DNA from: Sympetrum striolatum
Taxonomy: Eukaryota > Arthropoda > Insecta > Odonata > Libellulidae
Assembly (NCBI GenBank): GCA_947579665.1
Contig: OX388350.1
Span: 83,905,152 to 83,969,151 of the forward strand
Length of the DNA: 64,000 bases
Reading direction: 5' to 3'
A program made the translations under genes and the position numbers. Of this stretch, positions 42,701-53,900 are shown in pieces. Numbering within the stretch: the first letter of the stretch is position 1; each line of letters starts with the position of its first letter. The notes below the pieces were generated by a model, which did not search any database, was not told where the DNA came from, and worked only from the letters and a program-made list of their open reading frames with translations.

Positions 42701-44930
42701 AAATGAAAATTTTGATATTTTTAGGATGCTACAAAACTCAATCCTCTCATCAAATTTGACAAGTTTTCACTGGAATAAGAGGATATAAAATATAATCGAT
42801 GATAATAGCAGATAACTATTTCCATTGAGTATCAAGGATTTCATAATTTCAGAAATCAACTATGGATAAGACAAGCTAGCATATGGGAGTAACCAGATTA
42901 ATGGCTGGTTTTGTCCAAAATTTATGAATGACAAGAATGAAGAATCTCAACAATGTAAAAACAAAAATATTTTTTAAAATTCCTATGCTGCATCCTGTAA
43001 TGCTTTGAAAAATCATTTAATCATAGGCTTTTAATTGAGTTCATCTCTTATTCATTTTCCTAATGGTTTGATGGCAGAATCATTTACAGTTTTCTTCACT
43101 AAATTCCAAATTTTCAAAGTAGGAGATAGTTATTAAGAGGAAAGATCTGTTGAAAGTGATGGAGACATCTCAAAAAGGTTTACTGACAGTAATTATTATA
43201 TGTTGAAGAAAATAAAAATATTGAATCAGGCAGATCATCATGATTCACTTTGCCATTCCCTTCCCAATAAGCCATCAACACTTTGCTCATATATTATCTT
43301 CTCAGCACTGTACAAATAAAAAACAATTAATATTCAGGTATTTAAATCCATAATTCTCATATAATATCTGCCATTTGTTGAGATTATTTAAATAACTTTT
43401 ATAAATGAATATCCATCCTCTTCAAAAATTTGGCTCTCACTCACAACACAACCAATAGGAAAACCATTTACATAACACCATGAACACTGCGTTGAGTACA
43501 TTGTCCAATCACTACATTCGCAATCACAAGTTCGGTTGTAACCATTATCGTGTAAGCATAATAACAATGTTACTAATTAATAATGACTGAATTGATTAAA
43601 AATCACAATAGACCCATTTTGGATGGTCATCCAGTAGCACCATTATCTACCATCCAACTTTTCAAAATCAATCCGTATACAAAAATAATGTCATCCAAGC
43701 AAGAGATAGGACTATTCACTGACTAACACACACTGACACATGCACTCATACACGCTGGCACTGGTTAAAAGTTTAGGAAACATTGAAAGCTTGATCACTA
43801 TTCAATAAGAGCATTGAGTCCATATGTCTTCAATTTCTTGCTCCAAAGGAAATAAATTCGTACACAATCAGCTGACATGGCACTTTAGGACAATCATATA
43901 AAACACCCCGAGGCTACAGGTTTTTTCATTTTTACCTAGATTCACAGTTTTTCCTTAAAGGATAATTGTTTGAGTCAGATAAGCTGCAGCCACACCAACT
44001 GAATTCTTGACATATCTATTATGGAAGTATCCACACATTCAAAATGAATTCAACCATTGAGTGTTCACAGTTTTATTCAAAATTGGGATTGTTGAATAAT
44101 TTCCAGGGTGAGTCAACTAGCAGCACTGAGTGATACTTTTCAGGCAACTGCCAAGAAAATGGAGAAGCTTCCAAATTGAGCTGCAAGGCACTGCAGACAA
44201 AGTACACTCACAATTCTTCATTCTTATTGGGATGAGAAACTTAATGCCTTTCCAAATAATTAGGATTGTTTGCCTCTGCTTAAGACATGATCATCTGAAA
44301 AGGAAATTTAGAGATAAATTCAACTAATTATCTTTCAAATAAAAATTTTATTAGATGATGTGATGATGATTTTTTAGATGTATTATAAACCACAGTAATA
44401 GAATAATAATGCATTATAATTTATCTTGACATTATATTATAGTATCTAACTTTATGCTATGCACTAATTGCAATGCCAACTACGATTGTAACTCTTTTGT
44501 ATAGATAGATTAAAGATTTTTTATATAATGTAAAATTTGTATTTAAGGGCAAACTATACAAAAGTATATACAGTAATGATGCTAATGATACATTAAAGTT
44601 CAAATAAATAGGAAGAAATAATAACTACTAGAAATTTGGAATATAATATTTTTCATTAATCATAATTTTAATACTTAATAAATTACAGAAAAACTATAGG
44701 AGAACATCTAGATATCTAACATGATTACTAAGACAATTGATTCATGCTGATTCATAATTTGGAAACTGTTTATGTCTATTGCCCACTTGAGATATAATTC
44801 TTGAGATATTTGACATTAACCTTCCATCTATGTTTAACATTGCGTCAAGGCAAACAATTCACTAACTGAAGTTTCACTGGAGCACTTATTTATTGTATGC
44901 AATTAAATGTATATACATACTATGTACTTC
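39730..44930. other. Intergenic AT-rich DNA
   Basis: No gene I can support in about 5 kb. The only item of note is a Cys-rich minus-strand frame at 41338-41480, listed separately. Confidence 0.45.
41338..41480 (-). other. Cys-rich short frame, unknown
   Basis: A minus-strand frame ending at TAG (41338-41340) reads RRIEGLCKKCGNCGKRVKCG followed by ECGG, giving C-x2-C-x2-C-x6-C-x2-C, a zinc-ligand-like pattern, and stops soon after. It is locally GC-rich. No start or upstream splice partner was found. It could be the end of a transposon protein or a chance frame. Confidence 0.2.
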
Positions 44931-44999
44931 CTTAATTTAAGGATTGTTTGGTTTTAGTTTCTTGGCTTTTGACTTGTGTTTGAACTGAGCATATGGTAG

Positions 45000-45520
45000 G
45001 TAGCGCTGAAGCGACCAGCAGTATTCAGCTAACATGGAAGTACTCATAAAAATCGTTCACCATCTCTGTCACTCACTGAGCATAGGTTTTCAGGGAAGAA
45101 GTCAAGATGCATGACTAGGAGATTAATTTTGAAGGACATGTTGTAACCTAGCAGTTTGAATGAGCTAATGTACTTCTTCACAACATTCACATAGGCAACA
45201 GATTTATAATTTCCAAGGAAATTGTCTACAACTTGAATGTCTCCCACACATCTCTACCACCTAGTAAGTCTTTGAAATGGCTGTCAGCAATGATACATTT
45301 TATATGTGGACCTATGAACAATCCTTCTTTCAGTTTTGCACAGCTCAACTCTAGAATCTTGTTGTGCAGGTACAGAAAAGCATCAGAGTCACTGACCAGA
45401 GCCTACACAAAACTCTTTTTGAACCCCAGCTTCATATAAAAAGGTGGCATGATAATTTTGTCATGGTCTACCAAAGTCACACAAAGGTTTTTACTTCCTA
45501 GCTGTATTCTTTCTCTGATC
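45000..45520 (-). pseudogene. Relic of an arthropod dispersed multicopy gene family
   Basis: Reading the minus strand in broken frames gives, in order, DHDKIIMPPFYMKLGFKKSF, AFLYLHNKILELSCAKLKEG with LFIGPHIK, VVDNFLGNYKSVAYVNVVKK, and HLDFFPENLCSVSDRDGERF. This matches my recollection of a multicopy arthropod family of unknown function with motifs like LMPPLHIKLGL, KIKEGIFVGPQI, FLGN and HLDxFPENLG-SDE-GERFHQD. Frameshifts and stops show it is dead. The N-terminal part lies toward 45520. Confidence 0.6.
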
Positions 45521-47201
45521 TGCCTCTTTTCATAATGATGCTTTCTGACTCTGCTGTCCTACTCACAGATGAAGCAGTGCTTGGTGGATGCTGTCTGGAT
45601 TCCCATGTGAAAACTTTAAGATCACTACAGATACGTCAATTGTACTCGCCATAGCGTATTTTTTTCAAGGAGCAGCAGTATGGTTCCAGTAGTATTTTTC
45701 AAGTGGCTAGAATATCCAATTGGTACTGACGCATACTGGTTTCGGTTGTGCAATAATACTGCCTTCATGATGATTCCTTGAGTTATTTTGTTTTGATCAG
45801 TTATCATTTGAAGAACCCTGTACAATCCACCCCACTAATCCAACATTTCTTATATCGTACAATTTTACAAGGCATGATAATTTGAAGAAATGTTACTCCT
45901 GTTATGCGAGTGATCATTGTAAAGATATTCAGTTTCAAAATTATTTTGGTGTAAACATAAATCATTTTCAAAGGATGGTTCCACTAGAGTTCCGGGCAGG
46001 ACACTTAAATGTCAAATATGACTCTGAAAAAGATCACAAAACTTTCAGAATAGCTGTAAGAATGAAAAACAAAATTGATATAATGTTTGATGAGCGGTGT
46101 TCCTTGCAAAATATTTTTTTTTTTATCTCCACAACCTGATGTGATAGTAAAAAACAGTTTTCAGATTTGAAATCAGCATGAACAACTACATTAGAAAAAT
46201 ACGAATGCCAAGCCAAATATCTACTGCTTGTTTTCAGTGTTATGAAAATATATTCACTTATGTTATTTTATTTCTACCAATAATTCAAATAAATGTCACA
46301 ACTTTGATTCATTGGAATAACTAAGCCAGCATAAAGTATGGTATTTCATCATAAGTTTAAGTTAATCTTTCAGTTGATCAAATATTCAGTGATATTATAG
46401 AGTTGACACTCATTAAAGCTTCAGAATCTACCACAAAACATTACCATTGGAAGCACTTAAGTAACCTCTTTAAAAGTTAATTATCTGATTAACAGATACA
46501 CTGTACGAAAGGAATAAAGAAGCTGGAATTAGAGGCAAAGTATTAATTATAGGATAATGGACCTTCAGGGGCAGAAACTTGAGGAGGCAAGAACTAGGAT
46601 TACAATGAGGAGATTGAGTACTTTATCATTTTCATTAATTCATTGAATAGGCCAATAACTCAACTTGAATGAAATTGACTGAAATGGAATGAATGAAGGA
46701 AGTGTAATTTTGACTAAGAAATCACGAAAAAGGATAAGAACGGATGTGTAATGTGGTAAGTCAGGCAATGAGATAAAATGAAAAGCTGATTAAGTTTATG
46801 AATGGAAGAAAATGCCAAAGAATAAGAAATAAAGATAAATAGTAATATTAACTAAGGGGTACACTATTCCAAGTGCTATAGGCAACTTAATAAGTATATT
46901 AATAAAAAGCCGATTGGTCAAATGATTAGTTTGATAGCTAAAGTTAGGACAAACACCTTGTTGTACAATGCTAACAAAGACAGTCTTAATGCCAACTTCA
47001 TAAATAGTAAAGCCTTGTGTCAAGGTTTTTTCAACATGGAATTTACAGAATTATATACTTTTCTGATGATAAGTTTTGCAGATACAAAAACTGTTACTCA
47101 TGGAATGAAAAATTTGAAAGATTGTAAGATCATCAAATTCCAAAGTTGGGGCCATGATATTGAAGATATCCTCAAAAAATAAATGAATGAAAAAAATGGT
47201 T

Positions 47202-47825
47202 TTTATTTCATTCAGAATATTATTTAGTAAAAGCTAAATGTTGTGAGAAAATGGTGAATATTTCCTGGGATAGATTATATTGAATTCTTGGGTAAGATGT
47301 TATTTTTGGAAAAAATGAATGGATGGGGATATATAAAGGGATCTAAATGTCGTTAGGGAAGAGGTAGGTAGTGTGTGACTAAAAGTTAGAAATGGAAAAA
47401 AATATTTATATACAGAATGGAATTTAAGCTGTTTTACTGCAAAAATTAAGTGCATCAGAAGAAGCACAGGAGTAAACTAAATACATTGAACAGGTCAAAT
47501 TATATCACATGCTAATCAACTGAACTTACTTTACGCTGCACAACCTTATGTCAAGATGAAATGGTGATGATATATCACTACAAATCGAATCAGGAAATTT
47601 TTATTGGCCATATGATTTTCCTAGAATAGTCAACCAGCAGTAGAGCAGTAATTCCATAGGGAATCAAAACAACAGCAGCTTGATAAGGAAAGGTAATCAA
47701 GTTAATTCAAGTGAAGATGGGTAGCAGTTCAGAGGATGTTGAAGCAGTCACTCAGTTGGCAATAATGCAGCAAATCCAATAATGTACACAGCAGCAGCTC
47801 TTGAAGAAATGTCTTGATGATTTCT
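47202..47825 (-). other. 3' UTR of the minus-strand gene
   Basis: Below the stop codon (47826-47828) AATAAA hexamers lie on the minus strand at 47605-47600 (about 220 nt after the stop) and at 47207-47202. Either could be the polyadenylation signal; the nearer is more likely. Confidence 0.45.
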
Positions 47826-47981
47826 TCATTCATACGTTGGCGACGGCGGCTCCCTTTTGATAAGTGCTACAGGAACTGATGCAACGACTGCAGAATCTGC
47901 TGGTGGAGAATGTATGGCTGGAGACATGGAGAGTGCTGGGTTTGCCACAGCAATTATATTGTTCCCGCTTGAAGCTATCAC
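47826..47981 (-). CDS. Minus-strand gene, terminal coding exon
   Basis: 156 nt including TGA (47826-47828), with acceptor TTAATTTGTTTTTAG. Encodes VIASSGNNIIAVANPALSMS and the C-terminus ALIKREPPSPTYE. The SUMO-type motif is at 47838-47861. A longer frame in another register is open here but has no splice support. Confidence 0.82.
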   Translation of the reverse strand: MIASSGNNIIAVANPALSMSPAIHSPPADSAVVASVPVALIKREPPSPTYE

Positions 47982-50900
47982 CTAAAAACAAATTAAAGAC
48001 ACTTACAATGGCCATTCTCAGTGAAACTAAATAAGGTTGAATATATTATCTAGATAGGAGTAATCTCAGCTTTACAATATGAGTATGTTAATAACACTAA
48101 ATATCATCTTGAAAATGTAATCAGACTAATGTAAATTTTGCAAAGAGAGAAATGTAGACTCTCTAATGACTCAATATTCACTGAAATAAAGTTGTTTATA
48201 TGTATTATCCATGATAGTTGTATTCAAACTGTAAGGCACATTAAAACATAAATTATTACAGAAAAATGAATAGTCGCATGAACATCAAAATGTAAAATAT
48301 TTGGCAAATATGTTCTGAAAATACATCAGCCAAAATGCTCTTGGATCCTCATTCCATTTATTATTAGATATCCAGAACTTCAGAAAAGATAGGAGGTGTT
48401 TACCTAAAATTAGAAGCAAAGTAATTTGATCTTGCTTTCCTCAACGAGTTAGAATGACACAAGTTGATAAACTATTTTCCAAAGAAGGACAATAACTCAA
48501 AGGATATTATTTCCATATCCACTATAGAATACAAGTGTTCATTTCCAAATTAATGATTGAAGGCAAATCAATTGGTGAGCATAGATCTGTTTAGGAGGTT
48601 TTTCGTTCAATTTGAGAAAAATTGTGATAAGAAAGATGGCAGTTTCTATCTAAGGATGCTGGAGAGCAGATCACAATTTGCCCTAAACATAAGACATTTC
48701 AAAGAGTTATGGTTTCTGAAGAACCTCTAAGGAATAAGTATGCATAAAGAGAGTTAAATCATAATTTAATGAATTTTTGCAGGCATTAATTTAATGCCTG
48801 CAAAATTTACAACAAAACAGTTTATGTATAAATGCTTAAGATGCAGGACATAGGGCAGTCCGAGACATTCTTCAATCATATCTCGTTGTTTACAGAGTTA
48901 AAAATGCAAAATTGAATCACAGACTGAGTAGAACTCATGACACTCATTTCTTTTAGAATGAGTCGAAGCTGAGATTTAGCAGTTGAGATGTCAATCAATA
49001 CAGTCCTCTAACATTTTCCTGGTGTATTGAATAATAATAAATTCTCTAATGAAAACAGGAAACCCCCAATTACATCCATTTCAATAATTATTACAATTTA
49101 CAAAGAAACGCAACCATTCCCTAACTAGATAAATCCGACTGACCAGGATTCGAACCCGGGATCTTGGCCTTGGAGTGCACTAACCACTCTGCAGTCGGGA
49201 TTAGACTTAAATAATGACTCATTGGTAAAATTAACAACATTTCATGCATCACTATTCTTCATTAGTTTGTAATATGAGCTAGTTCTTGGGTTTTTATAAA
49301 TGTATTGCAACTTGAATGCTGTTTATTACTCTTTAGGTTTGATGTTTCTTTTTTAAAGAGTTTTTCCTCATTGCGAGTCAAGATTCATATAAATTTCTCT
49401 GCAGTTAATTTGGTTCTTTCATTCAATTTTAAGTGGTTTTCCTAAATTACAGAGCAACAGAATTATTTTCATCTTTACTCCATGCAACTACAATTGACTG
49501 AACATCTCTTCCTGTAACGGCTTAGCGTGAATGCTTTCCACTCTCCTCCAATAAATTCAAAGTTCATGAGAACCTTCATGTTTCTTTGCAACAAAAAAAA
49601 TTTTGGGAGTAAAAATTCAAAATTCAACCAATACATGAGTTTACATGGTAAATTTACCGTTATAAACTTCAAACTTTTTACTGCCTAAAATCGTACTGCA
49701 TAAATTTAAATATATAATAGTGATCCTTCCTACATAAAATAATCCTTTTCAAATATTATGAAAAACCACTGCAGTTTTATCACGCCCTCAATCTTTCCTC
49801 TTCAAAATTTTTTGTTGACGTAATTGAAACAAGAAAATCGCCAAATCAACCCAACCAAAATTTAAATCAAACCAGGGAGGAGTTAAATGAAAGAATGCCA
49901 GAAACTTAATAATAGGAGTGACCACATGTGGCAGGAGATTGTTGTATCTATCAAAGAAAACTACAAATAAAATTTTATTGATGCTCTTTGCATATTTAAA
50001 TTAGCCATTCAAATTAATCACTAATCCTTGGAGCACAAACCTTGTTTTCGTGAAAGAAAGACTCTTGGGTTGGGGATCCAGCACCTGTGTCGACACCACT
50101 TCCTCTTCCGGACACCATTTCTCGCACCACTCTTAGGCCTTCGTCCATCAGAGTTTCTCGCACCATCTGCAGCAGCATCGCACGTTATGAAAGGAAGATT
50201 TAAAATTCAATTATGAATCTGCACTGGATTTTGAAGAATACAGCCAAAGATTCCAGTGGATTACTAATAATTAAGGCTTACAAATAAGCCAATTCAAGGT
50301 AATATGGAAAATATTTTACTACCTTCATGTTTTCATACTAAATATATATGTAGGGCATTCAAAATTCCCGGAAGTCACTTGTCCTTGTTAAATGCTATTG
50401 TTACGTTTGCCCGTCGTAGCGGTGAACTAATCGAGACCTTCCGTTGTTGGATATTTGCAACATCCGGGAACCTTTTGAACTCCCCTCGCAATTAAACTGT
50501 AATTATTCGAAAAATGAAGTAATTTTATTAATGTGCAAGTCTCTTCATTAGTTTGACTTTCGTTATATTCCGTTTGCAAACTGATTTTTTGGAATTTGTC
50601 GGCGAAGTAGTTAACTCTAGAATTACCGAGGGAAAAAGGATTAACATTCGGTGTTGAGTTGAAGTTTGAATTAAATTCTGACATTTTAGTGACAGAGTCA
50701 ACAGTTGATAATAGTTTTTATCGTAAACTAAGGCAGAACTTCGAATGTTCAAAATATGAAGAAAGGATGTAATTAGGCTGAGCCACTTTTAGTGGCCTCA
50801 GCTGAGAAAATTTTCTGGTTTAATGCATTAGGACCAATGTTTGGAGCTTTGACTGTATGAAATATTTCATTTTGAGAACTAAACATCGAGGACGAAATCT

Positions 50901-53900
50901 CGTAATCAGTTATCAGTAATAATATTAATGTATTTTAAAATTATAAGCCATAGTAATTTGTAAGTTATTGGGATGATGTTGGACCATTTTGGTGATTTTA
51001 GGATGACTCCCACGTAGAATTGTGGCCACAAATATGTAACCACTGTGATGCTGGTGTGTTATGACTCACGGTTGACCTTCTGCTCCAAAGGCGGCCGGTT
51101 TGGTGCTCCTGGAACCTCGGACTGCACACTGGGGTTAGTCCCCACCACCAAAGCGATTGCGACGGGCCTCCGAACGCTGCGTGCAACAATTAGGGTGGAA
51201 ACAAAGCCAATGGGGAGGTCATGCAAGGTTGCTGCAGGTCGCAGAGAAAGGAGGGAGATTTAAGAGATACTGAAAGTACGAGAAACACTGCAGAATAGGA
51301 TGCAAAGAGAGGTAGGAGAGACCTTGGGGGTAAGACGTGGCGGAGATAATTTAAGTTTAGAAAAATTTATCTGTAACAGCAACAACGGTAACCGGGAAAT
51401 TTGAAAGTTTATCTCACTCAAAGATAATAAAGTTCAGAATATGCAACGAGGTTAATAAAAAAAGAAGGAATAAAGCACTGCAGAAGTTTAAGTATTCGAG
51501 TTGCATTCTATATACGTTGCTAATCGACACAGTAACTGTTTAAATTTGAATCGGAAAAATAATTCAGCAATTGACTGCTATTTGACAGCAAGACAATCTC
51601 GTCACAAGGTGGCAGGATTTCAGTAGCAGAACTACAACTGCAAAAGAACAGGAAATATTAGACTAATTCTTAAATAAATTCTGTTGCATTTAGAGTATTA
51701 TTGCCACCAATTTTGGTCCTAGAATTCGAGTTTTACAGTCGAACTTTAATTTTTCTTCATGAATAGCCAATTGAGATCAACAACATAAAGTGGTATCAGT
51801 GACTGCTGACTGATTCAGAATCATTCCTTCATCATATTTTCTCCCGAAAATGATTAACAATTGTGGAGAGTGTAATAGCAATCACATTGATAAAGCATGG
51901 GTTTTCAAAGGCAATCTACAATCGACTGAAGATCGGTGCTGACATATGTGAAAGAGGACAGATTAAAAGAAGATTGGAAGAAAGCATGAAAAATGAGAGT
52001 GATTATAGAAGCTGAAATCAGTGTTTGAAGGGCGGTACGTGCCTTCCATAGAACGCGTCTTCAGACAGAGCGGAGGATTTTTAAAGTTAACTTTGGCACA
52101 AAACAGCCGAAGTCTTCACCTTTGCTCGTACTGAAAAGCAGCCTTGATGATGAAAAATTGAGGAAAAAGTATGAGAATTGATAACTTAATTAATAATATA
52201 ATCGCTTTATAATTTATTTAATTATAAAGAGATTTTTTGCCTAAAAACATAAACTTCCGTAAAGAGGCAAAATTAGTAGGATGTAGTATTAGAATAGTAT
52301 ACAGAAAGAAAGAGTGAACACAGATTTATATTTTTCACAAATATTTTTATTAAGGAACTACCGGTTTCGGTATATTACCATCGTCAGGTTCAAAATAAAA
52401 CTGAATCCTCAAACTGCCGAGACTTACATTGTAATTTGGGTGATGACAGACAAAAATACAATGTAGAAGAGTTGGACATACCGTATATGACGATGGTAAT
52501 ATACCGAAACCGGTAGTCCCTTAATAAAAACCTCGGTGGAAAAGTATAAATCTGTGTTCAGTTATGTCTTTCCACAGAATCTCGGCCGAATCGATAGATT
52601 ATATTAGAAAGAAAGAGATTTGCAATAGAAATAAATGTTCGATATAAATAAGAAGAAACATGGCGGTAGAGTATTAGAGGCGATTTGAATGTGGAAGGTG
52701 TGAATCCTTGAAGAGTAAGCTTTGGCGGTTAAAAGTTGTATGGTATGTATAAAAGTTGTACCTATAACAGAATGCTTCAGAAAATGGACCAAAACAGAGA
52801 TGGAGGTAGGAATTAAAAAATGATGCAAAGATATGAATGAATGAGATCTGCTTGAGTTAATCCCCAGTATATCTAAAGAGCAGACAAAGCAAAACAAATG
52901 ATTAGGTAATCGAAGAAAATAAAATTTAAAATAGAATTTGCGAAGGTCAGCATGGGTTAAATGTGACCCGAAAAATAGTTTTTTTTAACATGCCCTCAAA
53001 AGGAGATAGGTAAAGGAAATTTGAATAAGAGAGATTAAATTCTAAGAGGATTGAAAGATTGGGGAATCAAAGAAGTGACGGAAAGATAAAAAGTTGGTTG
53101 CTAAGTAATTGGCTCAAATCTAAATGGCAACAGGAAGCGCTGAAATAAACGACCGATGTACAGCAAGACTGGTTCCAAAGACAGGCTGAGATAGACTTAC
53201 TGAATCCTGATGTTGTGAGAGGTGCTCCTTCTAGGCAGCAGAAAAGGGTGTCTTGGAGGAGTGGTTAATGAAGATGGATAAGAGAGGTGCGGTTGGTGGG
53301 GTTATCATGCAGGCGAAGAGCAATCAAAAAGGAGCATGCTTAGGAATGGAGCGAATATTCAGCGGTGAGAGAGATTGATCCACATATTAGGAAATCAGAG
53401 CATTGGATTTTGTACACTATGGGGAGGCATCTAACTACAACTAGCAAAGTATGGTATACAATGAAAGAAGCAAGAGAATTTTAGGATTGTAGCAATAAAG
53501 CAGATAACAGTTCAAAATATAATACGAAATTATATTTTTTGAATAATCTTAATATGGCAAAATATATACGTAATGTGAATTCAAAAGCTCTAAAAGTGCT
53601 AAGCCGTAACCGTGGGGTCCTCCCTCATCGCCCGTTGCCAAGTAAGTCTCTGGCTTGAGGAAGTAATGTTCAAGCAAAGCTGATATCATGTTTTCCAAAA
53701 TTTCCAAAGATTTAAGACCCTTTGGAAAATGTTAAAAATCTTCATTTTCGCAGAATAACTCTTTCCTGAATTTTAAAGTATGAAAATATAGCCGTTATGT
53801 GAAAATATCACTGACGAAATTTTGAGGCTGTATCTATGAATCCATTCCATGAATCGCGAATGAATTCATAAGTTTCATAATCAAAATTTTCACAATGCGA

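Noticed and set aside
49134..49198. Functional tRNA gene
   Set aside because: Good A-box, B-box and acceptor pairing, but no room for an anticodon arm.
51000..51260. GC-richer patch with open frames on both strands
   Set aside because: No acceptor/donor pair fits the phase-0 chain of the minus-strand gene, and no domain is recognisable.
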